Assembly (NCBI GenBank): GCA_029582165.1
Contig: CM055870.1
Span: forward strand, 2,629,332 to 2,693,331
Source: Portulaca oleracea
Taxonomy: Eukaryota; Streptophyta; Magnoliopsida; Caryophyllales; Portulacaceae
DNA: 64,000 bases
Direction: 5' to 3'
Positions 32,102 to 42,289 of the stretch are shown here, piece after piece. The notes under the pieces are model-generated. The model searched no databases and was not told the DNA's origin. It saw only the letters and a list, made by a program, of their open reading frames with translations. Position 1 is the first letter of the stretch; each line of letters begins with the position of its first letter. Position numbers and translations under genes: made by a program.

Positions 32102-35100
32102 ATGTCAAACCCAAATGATGACCACACGGTGATGATTTGGGGAGGAAGTCGTTCCACCACCACCACCACTCAAATCGACTTGGAGCAATTAACCAATGTG
32201 ATTCTAAACATGCAAGTTTCGATGAACGCTCAGCTGGAGGCGCAGAACCAGAGAATCGACGTTGTTATCCATGCCATGGAGGAGGCAAAGAACTCAAATG
32301 TGAAGAATCCTCCCATGGGGGAGGTTGATCACTCTGGCAGGGAGAAAGATGGATCAGTCCACGGGGTCTCAAATTCGAGACTAGATCGCATCGAGCAGAT
32401 GTTGAAGGAATCTACTTTGTTCAACAACCAATTTATGGATGATGTCGGTTTTACACCGGTGCCTCGGGGAAGGCTTCCCCCTAAGTTCAACATGCCAGAC
32501 ATTAAGTTCCACGGTGTTGAGAGCCCTCATCAGCATGTAAGGAACTTTCTAGGGGCGATGACGCTAAAAGGGGTAGAGGAAGACATCTATCACATTATTT
32601 TTCCTTGGACTTTGGGACCTGATGTTATGAAATGGTACAACACTCACCCGGCTAAGACTACACAATGGAGTTTGCTTTGCAAGGAGTTCTTACATCAGTA
32701 CTCCTACAATGTAGACATGCCAGTCACTTTAAGGGACATGGAATTAGTGAAGCAAGAGGAGAAAGAATCTTTCTCTGACTACTTTGCTCGATGGAGATCA
32801 AAGGCAGCTCAAATGGTGGACCGACCATCTGAAGAGCACCAAGTAGACATGCTTATTAGAAGTCTACAACCGTCATACAACGCTCATTTGAGGTTTCAAC
32901 CCCTTAAAGATTTCGCTACATTAAGACTGGCTGGGACTAAAATAGAAAGTGAGTTTGCTAAGGGAGTTGCAACTGGGGGCTGGAAGAACACCTATACTAA
33001 CAGGAAGTCGGCTGGCCCATCTGCATCCAACAACAAGGGGAACGAGGTGAATGCCCTACAACGCTACACCGAATACACCCTTATAGACACTACGTACGCT
33101 CAAGCTTTAGAGCGTCTCTTAAGCAAGGGAATGATTACTCTTCCCGACTTAAGGCCGGAGCCAAAAGAGAAGCCACGGAATTGGGACGCCGGCAAGTTTT
33201 GCAAGTATCATAGGGCTCGAGGGCACGATACCGAACAGTGCTTTACTTTGAAGAACAGGATGGAGGAGATGTTTAGGTCCAAACAACTACCCTTACCGAA
33301 GGCAGCACAAAAACCTAGCAACACAAACAATCCACTAGGTTCACTGCATATACACGCCGTGTTTGAGGAATGCGAATGGGATCCCTCGGATTTCATTACT
33401 GATGCAAGGAAGTCAACTTACGTCATGCATTACTTCATGGAGGGCCATGAGGTCAATGGTTTATGGGCTAGTGACGAGGAAGATGTCTATGGTGAGCCTC
33501 ATGCTGAGAAGGCCACGGACGACTTTTGGGATTCCGATGGAAACGAGGACTTTTGGGGAACAGCAAAGTCTGGAGAGGTCAAAACTCCGGATGTTACTTT
33601 CCTAACAAGGTCAGGGCGCCATAATCATCAAGGAGGCCCTTCCCAAGTCCAACCTCAAGACAAGGGGAAGGAGAAGGTAGGAGAGGTGGTGATCCCCGTT
33701 CCGGAGGAGGATTTGATGTTAAAGCAGTTGAAGAGATTGAAGATGGATGTTACGGTATGGCAATTGTTGGCAGCTTCACAAAAGCACAGGCAAGCCCTGA
33801 TCGAGGCTTTGAGCAAGTTGGAAGTATCACCCGAAACTACGCCCGAAGAAATAGTATCTTTTGTCACATCTGGCAGGAGTACTATAACTTTTGGTGATGA
33901 GGATTTGCCTAAGGAAGGTCTTGCACACAACAAGGCCTTATACTTGACCGTGGGTTGTGCCAGTAAGGTGATACCTTTAGTATTGGTGGACAACGGATCT
34001 GCGGTGAACATCTGTCCATGGAGGACGGCACAGAAGCTGGGAATTCAATCCCATCAGCTTACCCAGCAGGCCATTCAACTTAGGGCCTACGACAACACTC
34101 CTAGACGAATTTTGGGTTCAATTCTGTTACCGATTACTATGGATGCAATTGCCAACAATGTTGAGTTTCTAGTGTTGGATATTCCGGCATCATTTAACCT
34201 TTTGTTAGGACGCCCTTGGTTGCATGCGCAACAAGCGGTGTCATCTACTCTACATCAGAAGGTGAAGATGATGGTTAAGGGGCAGGTGGTAACAGTCAAA
34301 GGGGAGGAGTTAGCAGCTGTGATTACTTCAAAGAAACCTATGATCAAGATAGAACACAACTCCAAAGACGAGGAGTTTCACCATTTCGATATCGTAGCTA
34401 CCTTGGAGAGGGAAGAAGCACCTTTGGACTTTGATCCTTATTCCAACAGGAAGGTGAACGCAATTTTGAAGCGACATGGATACTTTCCCGGGTTACCTTT
34501 GGGAAGAAGAGCTCAAGGACCTACATCTTTTCCCTTGACTCAAGGAGGGAGCTACCACTTTGGTTTAGGCTACATTCCAACAGAGGAAGAGAGGAGATTA
34601 GCTAAGAAGGTTAGGAGAATTAGGAGAGGTGAGCCAATACCGCTTTATAGCATAAAGCCGTATCCACTCACGCTTAATGGCCAGTTCATGAGGGAAGGAG
34701 ATCCTTTCCCTTACTTTGGTTTTCCGGAGCCCTACTATTTGAAGAGCAAGGGCATCTTAGTTCCAGGTTTAGAGATCTTCAACGACTGCATGCTACTCGA
34801 AGAGGAATTGTTCACACCTACAAGGGAGAACAAGACCCCACTAGAATGGACTCATCTAGCAGGGAGTAACATCTTTGGAATGTTGTTCGGCCAAGAAGCA
34901 CAGCGAGAGGAGAAACCTGTGGAGGCGCTTTCCTTGGCCCTATCAAGCATGGATTTCGATCCTACTAAGCTCATCGCTACATGGGGGCAGGAAACCAAGC
35001 AAGTTACCTGGGTGTCGGCCAAAGGAGACAAGGAGTTTGTTTTAGCTTTAGGAGAGTCAGTGCTCGGGTCAGAGTCTAGTGTCAATCCTGTTGTTGTTCC

Positions 35101-35560
35101 ATTTTTTGAGTCTGTCTTAGAGTCAGGTTTTAAGTTCAATCAGTCTGTTGCATCTACTTCTAGGGGGTCTGTTGAGTCACCTATTGATGATCTTATTTCT
35201 GAATTCAATGAAATGAACTCGTTTGCTTATGACTCTTCTTATCCCTCACCCCTGAACTGCTTTGTCTCTAATGAAAATAATCAAGATGCTGTAAACGAAT
35301 CAGAAATTCCTAAAGATCTTTTAAAAGCCGTAGAGAAACATGAAAATCAAATTTCCGTAATTGAAGAAACTATAGAAGTAAATCTAGGTACACCTGAAGA
35401 GCCTAAATCGACCAAAATTGGGAAATTCTTAACCATCAGGGAGCAAGAGCACTTTACTCTTCTCTTACGAGAATTTGTAGATGTCTTTGCCTGGTCATAT
35501 CAAGATATGCCAGGTATAGACCGAGAAATAACAACACGAATTCCGCTTACTCGACGCTAA
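32102..35560 (+). CDS. Tat element gag-protease (1152 aa, intact frame)
   Basis: Retrotransposon structural polyprotein. Residues about 120-300 are the gag domain (PPKFNMPDIKFHG ... SFSDYFARWRSKAAQM). A zinc-knuckle-like CKYHRARGHDTEQC lies near 367-380. The aspartic protease is near 610-720 with the site LVDNGSAVNICP (DNGS replaces the usual D-S/T-G, as often in this lineage). A linker of about 400 residues follows, and the frame ends just inside the reverse transcriptase N-terminus (DVFAWSYQDMPGID). The start chosen is the first ATG (32102); an upstream extension uses GTG. The frame is open for 3.46 kb while the downstream pol has many lesions. Virus-like particle formation and polyprotein processing are the family roles. 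Confidence 0.85.
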   Translation: MSNPNDDHTVMIWGGSRSTTTTTQIDLEQLTNVILNMQVSMNAQLEAQNQRIDVVIHAMEEAKNSNVKNPPMGEVDHSGREKDGSVHGVSNSRLDRIEQMLKESTLFNNQFMDDVGFTPVPRGRLPPKFNMPDIKFHGVESPHQHVRNFLGAMTLKGVEEDIYHIIFPWTLGPDVMKWYNTHPAKTTQWSLLCKEFLHQYSYNVDMPVTLRDMELVKQEEKESFSDYFARWRSKAAQMVDRPSEEHQVDMLIRSLQPSYNAHLRFQPLKDFATLRLAGTKIESEFAKGVATGGWKNTYTNRKSAGPSASNNKGNEVNALQRYTEYTLIDTTYAQALERLLSKGMITLPDLRPEPKEKPRNWDAGKFCKYHRARGHDTEQCFTLKNRMEEMFRSKQLPLPKAAQKPSNTNNPLGSLHIHAVFEECEWDPSDFITDARKSTYVMHYFMEGHEVNGLWASDEEDVYGEPHAEKATDDFWDSDGNEDFWGTAKSGEVKTPDVTFLTRSGRHNHQGGPSQVQPQDKGKEKVGEVVIPVPEEDLMLKQLKRLKMDVTVWQLLAASQKHRQALIEALSKLEVSPETTPEEIVSFVTSGRSTITFGDEDLPKEGLAHNKALYLTVGCASKVIPLVLVDNGSAVNICPWRTAQKLGIQSHQLTQQAIQLRAYDNTPRRILGSILLPITMDAIANNVEFLVLDIPASFNLLLGRPWLHAQQAVSSTLHQKVKMMVKGQVVTVKGEELAAVITSKKPMIKIEHNSKDEEFHHFDIVATLEREEAPLDFDPYSNRKVNAILKRHGYFPGLPLGRRAQGPTSFPLTQGGSYHFGLGYIPTEEERRLAKKVRRIRRGEPIPLYSIKPYPLTLNGQFMREGDPFPYFGFPEPYYLKSKGILVPGLEIFNDCMLLEEELFTPTRENKTPLEWTHLAGSNIFGMLFGQEAQREEKPVEALSLALSSMDFDPTKLIATWGQETKQVTWVSAKGDKEFVLALGESVLGSESSVNPVVVPFFESVLESGFKFNQSVASTSRGSVESPIDDLISEFNEMNSFAYDSSYPSPLNCFVSNENNQDAVNESEIPKDLLKAVEKHENQISVIEETIEVNLGTPEEPKSTKIGKFLTIREQEHFTLLLREFVDVFAWSYQDMPGIDREITTRIPLTRR

Positions 35561-36717
35561 ACCGGTTAAACAGAAGCTTAGGCGGATGAAACCAGAGTGG
35601 GCGTTGAAGATTAAAGAGGAAGTTGAGAAGCAGTTGAAGGTAGGCTTCATTAGGGTGTCAGAATATCCACACTGGATAGCTAATGTAGTCCCGGTTCCAA
35701 AGAAAGATGGAAGAGTTCGGATGTGCGTAGATTTTAGAGATTTAAACAAGGCAAGTCCGAAGGATGACTTTCCTTTACCTCATATCGATGTTTTGGTAGA
35801 CAACACCTGTGGACATGCCCTTCTTTCATTTATGGATGGGTATTCAGGTTACAATCAGGTAAAGATGGCTCAAGAGGATATGGAGAAGACGACGTTCATC
35901 ACACATTGGGGCACATTCTGTTATGTAGTGATGCCGTTCGGGTTGAAAAATGCAGGGGCGACCTATCAGAGGACAGCCACCACATTATTGCATGATATGA
36001 TGCATAAAGAGGCAGAGGTTTACGTAGACGACATGATCATCAAGTCCGTTAACCGTGACACACACTTGGATAGCCTTAGAAGATTCTTCCATAGGTCTGG
36101 AAATACGGAATGAGGTTAAACCCTCGTAAGTGTGCTTTGGAGTGACGTCGAGTTATTGGGTTTTGTAGTGAGCTCTAGGGAATCGAGGTTGATCCAAAGA
36201 AAGATCAAGGCGATACAGAAATGCCACCGCCTAAGACAGAAGGAGATAAGGGGGTTTCTGACGATTGCGATATGTAAGCGGTTCATTTCGAAATTAACCA
36301 TGATTTGTGACCCTATATTTAAGAAGTTGAGGAAAGGGGTCAAATCTGAGTAGGATGAAAAATGTCAAGTAGCTTTTGACAAAATTAAAGAGTACTTGGC
36401 TAATCCGCCTGTTTTAGTTCCACCAGTACCTGAAAAGCCTTTATTGTTGTACCTAACAATCACTGAGTCAGCAATGGGGGCTATGCTAGCTCAAAGATAC
36501 GATGGCGAAGAGCGAGCAATTTACTACTTAAGCAAGAAATTCTTAGAATATGAGACCTGGTACTCCAACATTGAAAGATTGTCCCTTGCCTTAGTTTGGG
36601 CAACGAGGAAGTTACGTCACTACATGCTTGCGCATACCGTGCATGTGACCGCATTCATGAATCCTCTCAAGTACCTGATGGAGCGACCCATCGGTCAATA
36701 GTAGAGTAGCTCGGTGG
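35561..36717 (+). pseudogene. Tat element reverse transcriptase and first RNase H, broken
   Basis: Reverse transcriptase segments carry VPVPKKDGRVRMCVDFRDLN, MPFGLKNAGATY and the catalytic YVDDM (about 36022-36036). The first RNase H follows at about 36396-36701 (AIYYLSKKF, NIERLSLALVWATRKLRHYM). Lesions are a frame change near 35550 at the gag-pol border, another at about 36090, a base apparently lost from a T-run near 36138, TAG at 36351 where a Trp codon is expected, and a frame change with TAG codons at about 36699. Several look like single-base indels in short runs, so sequencing error and real decay cannot be separated here. Confidence 0.85.
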
Positions 36718-37257
36718 ATGGTTATGTTATCAGAGTTCGACTTACAATTTGTTCCACAAAAAGCCATAAAAGGAAGAGTAGTCGCAGATTTTTTGGCAGA
36801 TTTACCTGTTGAGGAGGCTAGTGAAGAAAAGTTAGATTTTCCCGATGAAGAAGTATTTCAAACACAGAAAGAAACATGGGAAATGTATTTTGATGGAGCT
36901 TCCAACCAAAGTGGATTCGGTGTAGGAATCATTTTGATTTCACCCGAAGGAGCCCATACTCCTATTTCCGTGAAGTTAGATTTTGAGGCGACAAATAATG
37001 TAGCTGAATATGAGGCATGTATCATTGGTATGCAGGCTGCCGTGGAAATGGACATAAAGTGCATAAGGATATTCGGTGATTCGAGCCTTATAATAAATCA
37101 AGTGTGCAATAAGTGGAGGGTGAAGAACGAAGCTTTGGCACCTTACCAAGCTTACGTTAGGGATTTAGCAGAACACTTTGATCAAGTAGTGTTCGCCTAT
37201 TTACCTCGGGAGCATAATGAGTTAGCTGATGCATTAGCAAAGCTGTCACCTTGCTAA
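36718..37257 (+). pseudogene. Tat element second RNase H domain
   Basis: Open frame with a second, distinct RNase H: YFDGASNQSGFGVGI (first Asp), NVAEYEACIIGMQAA (Glu), IFGDSSLIINQV (Asp) and HNELADALAKL (Asp). All four catalytic acids are present. An additional RNase H between the first RNase H and integrase is the hallmark of the Tat/Ogre lineage. The frame ends by a shift near 37245, just before the integrase segment, so it is a domain of the broken pol rather than a gene of its own. Confidence 0.85.
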
Positions 37258-38602
37258 ATATCCCGAGAGGAGTTGTGTCTATGCCGATATGCATAGAGAG
37301 AAGAAGTCAACCAGCTTATGTTTATTCTTTGGAAGTTTGTGAGATAGAATCGACTTGTTGGTATTATGACATCTACCAATACCTCACCAAAGGGGTTTAC
37401 CCTGAGGATTCTACCACAAGATCACAAAGAGCAATCAGACTCTTAGCGTCGCAGTATTGTTTGATTCAGGATCAGTTGTACAAAAAGACGGACATGGGTA
37501 TCAATTTGCTTTGTTTAGAACAGAGTGAAGCTCAGAATTTGATGAAGGAAGTTCATGGGGGAGAATGTGGCCCGCATATGAATGGACGGATGTTGTCCAA
37601 GAAGGTTCAAAGGATGGGGTATTACTGGTCGACTATGGAAGCTGACTGTCACGACTATGTAAAACGGTGCTACAAGTGTCAAATCTATGCGAACTTGCAA
37701 CACCAACCCCCGTCATTTTTGACCACGTTAACCTCGCCATGGCCATTTTCAGTTTGGGGCATTGATATCATAGGAAAGGTTACTCCTAAAGGAACGGGAG
37801 GGCACGAATATGTGCTTGTAGCTATTGACTACTTCACAAAATGGGTGGAAGCGACATCCTATGCAAAACTAACTTCTAAGCACGTAGCCAAATTCATACT
37901 TAGAAACATAATATGCCGTTATGGGGTTCCACACGAATTGATAAGTGATAATGGGGTTCACTTCAAGAAAGAGACGGCGGAATTGTTAGCAAAATACAAG
38001 ATCCAACATCATAGATCTTCGGTATATCGACCTCAGACCAATGGAGCGGTTGAGGCGGCTAACAAAAATCTCACTAGGATAGTAGAGAAGATGGCTTCTT
38101 CTTATAAGGATTGGCCTGATAAACTACCTTTTGCCTTATGGGGTTATCGAACTTCTATTCGTACATCCACGGAGCAACTCCTTACTCCTTGGTATACGGA
38201 ATGGAAGCGGTATTGCCAGTGGAGGTAGCGATACCATCATTACGGATTATAGCGGAGAGTCAAATTCCGGAAGCGGAATGGGCTAAGGCTAGGTATGAAG
38301 AGCTAGTCAACATCGATGAAAGGAGACTCAGAGCCATGCACAATGTCCAGATATACCAGAGTCGTGTGTCCAGGGCATTTAATAGGAAGGTCAAACTAAA
38401 GGACCTTGGAGAGGGTGACATGGTTTTGAAGGAGATACGGGCACCTATTCAGGACCCAAGAGGGAAGTTTAGGCCCAATTGGATGGGACCTTACATCATA
38501 AAGGAAATTCTTCCCGGAGGGGCGGTAAGATTAGTAGATCTGGAAGGGGAAGAATGCGTTCAGCTGACAAACTTAGATCAACTTAAGAAGTTTTATGCAT
38601 AA
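37258..38602 (+). pseudogene. Tat element integrase, frameshifted
   Basis: Two frames. 37251-38228 has the HHCC zinc-binding region (ending CYKCQIY) and catalytic core (WGIDIIGKV, DNGVHFK, RPQTNGAVEAANKNL). 38138-38602 continues as TPYSLVYGMEAVLPVEV and the C-terminal domain (GPYIIKEILPGGAVRLVDLEG). The shift lies at about 38165. DDE residues are recognisable (D in GIDI, D in SDNG, E in VEAANK). It catalyses insertion of the element's DNA in intact relatives; here it is broken. Confidence 0.85.
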
Positions 38603-39326
38603 AGGGTAAAAGTGGACATAGCAACTGGTAATTAAAACCCTCACAGGATCTCCAGATGTCAAAGTTGGACTTTTTGATTTTAGGTTTTCCCGGTTCATTT
38701 CAATATTGGGCCTTGAACCCTCACAGGATCCGCGTAGATTTTCTTGTTTCAGGCCTAAGATACTCGTATTTTATTTTGGAGCCGTTTTGGGCCAAATCCG
38801 CGCGGATTCCTCCATTTTCTGGGCCAAAGTTTCTTCGGTGATTCTATGCGGATTTACGTTTGACACAAGTACTCGGTTTGAAAGCAACTCAGGCAGATCC
38901 GCATGATTCATGTTTTTGACTTCCTTTTGTTTTCAAATTCTCGCGACCAGATTACTCAAAATACTCACCGATATTTTCTCGAGCGCTAGCGTAGATGCTG
39001 GATTTCACCTTTCCCGCTTGTTTTCTTTTTCTCTATCTTTCACTTTTTTATCATACAATCGTAATGAAAAAGTCTGTGCGGATTATACATTATTTTGAGG
39101 GGAATTAAATTTTCTATGCGTAAGTTCTCGCGAATTTCACATATATGGTAGAAAATTCTAGGGAATTTCAAGAAATATGATTCTTTATTATTATTTCCAA
39201 ACAGCAAAAAGAAAGAGCATGCAAATTTATAATTTGCTACTCAAACGTTCATCAGCATCTAAAAAAAAAAAAACAAAACACACTAAAAAGAAAAATACAA
39301 ATTTAAAGGCAAGCAGCATCAGTTCT
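38603..39326 (+). other. Tat element spacer between integrase and antisense ORF
   Basis: Non-coding, with motif copies such as AATCCGCGCGGATTCC (about 38794) and diverged relatives (GATCCGCGTAGATT at 38727). Open frames on the plus strand (38656, 38706, 38910) have no recognisable domain. Confidence 0.6.
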
Positions 39327-40832
39327 TTAGTCCTGTTTAAGCTTCTTCTCAGCTTCAGGAGCAATACTAGACCTTGACCCTTCACCCTGTGAGGATGTTC
39401 TTCTTGGCCTCTTTTTGATGTTAGAGTCACTGGGGGCTTTCTCTTTACCTTTCCCAGTGTCTTCCGGAATCTGTCGAGGTAGAGTGTTGTCAGGTCTAGG
39501 TTCCCTGATTGTCACAGGTCTTTCCCTAGGATGTGTTGTAGTAGTTGGGGGGCGAGTCCTGGTTGATAGTGGGTCTATCCCTTTTCCTTCTTGATCTTTC
39601 AGCTGTTTCCTAACAGTAGGGTCTTTCTCGATTATCCATTGGCGATATGCCATAGATACATATGTGTTTCCTCCTGTTGTAGGGACAGCAAGAGTAGGCC
39701 TATTCATCCAGTAGTCTTGCCAAGATCGGACCTTGGAAGCGTCATTAGTGATGACCCTAGGACTAGGTGGGATGCAGTCTAGTGAGGGGATCCATTGCTT
39801 TCTCCTGATTTGACGCTTGGCCCTTTCAGGGAAGTAATAGGTTGTATGTGTTAAGCCCACAAGTCTCACGAATGGGCATCGATGGTCGACGGTGACTACT
39901 TCTCTTATTCTCCACCAGGTAATGTGCCACTTGATGATCATTTCTTCGATGAACCATTTCAACCACTTGTCCGTCGAACGTTCCTTGTGTTTGCGGGTAC
40001 GTTGGCAAAATTGGGTCATCCGGAAGGTAGCTTCATTCTTTGGGGGCGCCAAGAAGCGGATATGCTCCATCAACCATATCAGCAAAGAAGAAGAGAATTA
40101 GATGCCGGGATGAATCAGGTCCACGTGGGTTTTCAGGGACGGAAGTCCGCGCGGATTTGTGAACAGTAAATTGGGGTAGGTGCGAAATCCGTGCAGATTT
40201 CGAAGAGTTGTAGAAAATTTTTACCTGAAGCAGCAGGGGGCTTCCTGAAAATTCGCCTTCAGATTCGTTACAAAGCCGATCCAGGCACAGGATAGTCTCA
40301 GCTACTATCATCGGTGCTAGATTTTGGTCGTCGCGGAGGCTTTCGCTAATGTTGATCAAAGAAGCAGGACCGCTGTTTGTGCCGCCATGGTAGAAACAGA
40401 AGCCACCTAGTAAGCATAGGGTTAGGGCCCTAACTTTTCTCTCAACGTGTTCGCTTCTTTTGAACGTGGAAATTAAGGGCAGAAAGTTCACTCTTTCACC
40501 CTCTAAGATTTTCTCTAGGTCATTTTCTCCTAAGCCTAGAAGAGAAGTGTACCTAGGTGCGGTATTTTTGGAGGAAGTTGGGACGACTGGTGTGGAGGTA
40601 AACTTAAAACCTAATATTGCGCCGAATTCTTCGGGGAGAGGACACAATTCTTTTTCCCCAAACCTAAACAAGTGGAGTTCGTGGTCCCAATTGAAGGCGC
40701 TCTAAGGAAATCCCACATTAGCCTTACTTGCCTCAGGCTAATTAGGGTATGTAAGTTGTATCTTTTCAACTCTTCTTTCTCAGCGAATGAAAGAGAAAGA
40801 ATCCATTGATCGAGCTCTTTTTGGAAAGACAT
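39327..40832 (-). pseudogene. Antisense extra ORF of the Tat element (plant mobile domain-like), one intron
   Basis: Minus-strand gene opposite to gag-pol. Exon 1 runs from ATG at 40832 (SFQKELDQWILSLSFAEKEE) to 40225, with a frameshift near 40665 (switch into the FRFGEKELCPLPEEFGAILG frame). A donor-like CAG|GTAAAA follows SPLLLQ at 40225/40224. Exon 2 continues near 40085 (IWLMEHIRFLAPP) to a stop at 39327; at the expected acceptor the sequence reads TTTGCTG where TTTGCAG would be expected. The text (LPEEFGAILGF, GSPLLLQ...IWLMEHI) resembles retroelement-associated plant mobile domain/DUF7745-type proteins, an assignment from memory. The C-terminus is basic and Pro/Ser-rich. Antisense extra ORFs are known in Tat relatives such as Grande. 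Function unknown. Confidence 0.6.
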
Positions 40833-42289
40833 GTTTTGAAAGAAGGGGAGACCGCAGGGATTTCTATGAAGGCTGGAAGCACAAAAGCTAGGAGGGAAGG
40901 TGTGAGTTTTTAGGGAGAATTTGCGCAGATTTTATAGTGCAGGAGTTAGGAGTGCGACGGAATTCCACGAGAACTTTGCAGTATCACTTTCGACTGGAAT
41001 CAAAGACTTAATTGGGGGTTGCAATCCGATACAAAGTCTGCGCGGATTTGCTAGCTGATTTTTAACAGGACTCAACTTGTGCGGATTCTAATCATGTGGG
41101 AATGGCGCGGATTTTTGAAGAATTCTGGCCCGAATGTGTCGTCGGGTTGGCGCGGATTTTGACTGGGTCCGGTCTCAGACTGGCGCGGATTTTTGGTAGG
41201 ATTTAGGCTTGAATTTATCTGGGCCGACCGCAGAGTGGCGCGGATTTGGGCCGACATCGAGATGGCGCGATTCCTGGGAATGGCGCGGATTTTTGAGTTT
41301 TGGGGATTGAATTAAATCTGCGTGGTTTTAGTAATAGCATTTGTATGTTTCCCGGCTTTGTTCAAAAGTTGTTAGTTTGGGATGTTGAAAAAAAAAACTT
41401 GATTGTCCTTGATAATTTATGGAATTTGTTCACTGACCACAGCTCCGCTCCTGTTTCTTTTTTTATGTTGCATTGCATATGGTTTTGGTTTTCATTTCTA
41501 AATAGATAAAGATAGGTGAGTAAAATAAAGTTTTTTTTACATAAGCATTGCATTCATGTTAAGCATTAATAGGGTAAGTTGAAAATTCACAGAGTCGATC
41601 CTCTAAGCATTATACATGGTCTCTCCCTCAATCATCTTCTTCATCGGATACCAAATCTATGTAGGCAGGGCCCAATGGGCCGTAGTGTCGACCGGGTTGA
41701 GGTGTAGGGTTCTGCCCGGTGAGGAAGCTCCATCCATCGGCCGCCCAAGAAGAAGAAGGTTGATCTTGCTGATATCCTCCAGGAGTGAACTCATTTTGAG
41801 AAGAACTAGGGGCATCATATGTATGAACTCATTTTGAGATGACGAGATAAGAGTGGATGGAGAGTGAGTGGTTGAGGAAGAGTTTGAGACTTTTAATGCC
41901 ATGGAGATAAGACAAGTGGTCAAGGGAGTTATTTTAACTTTCCTTTATTTTTACTTCATCTCTCACTTTGTATTTTTACTGATCAAAATACTTACGAATT
42001 TATCCTTTTCAGGAAAAAACATAACAAGCCTGGACAACATCCAAAGAATGCTAGCTACAAACAATTCCGATACCTTCAAGCTACCCTTTAAAGTTGAAGC
42101 CCGACAACATCCAAAGAAATTGATCAAGATCGGACTACCTCCGGTCGAATTCCAAGCTACCCTTGGATCGCTCAAGCTGGGTAATTTCCAAAGAAATCAA
42201 GTCAACAAAATCGGACTACCTCCGGTTGGCTACGAGTTTACAGATACTTTGACTTTCGCCTTATTCGACTCAATCAAAGTGGGGCTATC
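40833..42289 (+). other. Tat element 3' untranslated region with polypurine tract
   Basis: Holds further CGCGGATTT-type motif copies (about 41037-41300), a short minus-strand open frame (41657-41923, no known domain) and two internal short duplications near 42030-42235 (GACAACATCCAAAGAA and ATCGGACTACCTCCGGT each twice). The polypurine tract AAAGTGGGGC is at about 42276-42285, directly before the 3' LTR. Confidence 0.65.

Noticed and set aside
41657..41923. Minus-strand 88-codon frame in the gypsy 3' region as a second antisense gene
   Set aside because: No domain recognised, and not clearly connected to the antisense ORF at 39327-40832; kept only as a mention.
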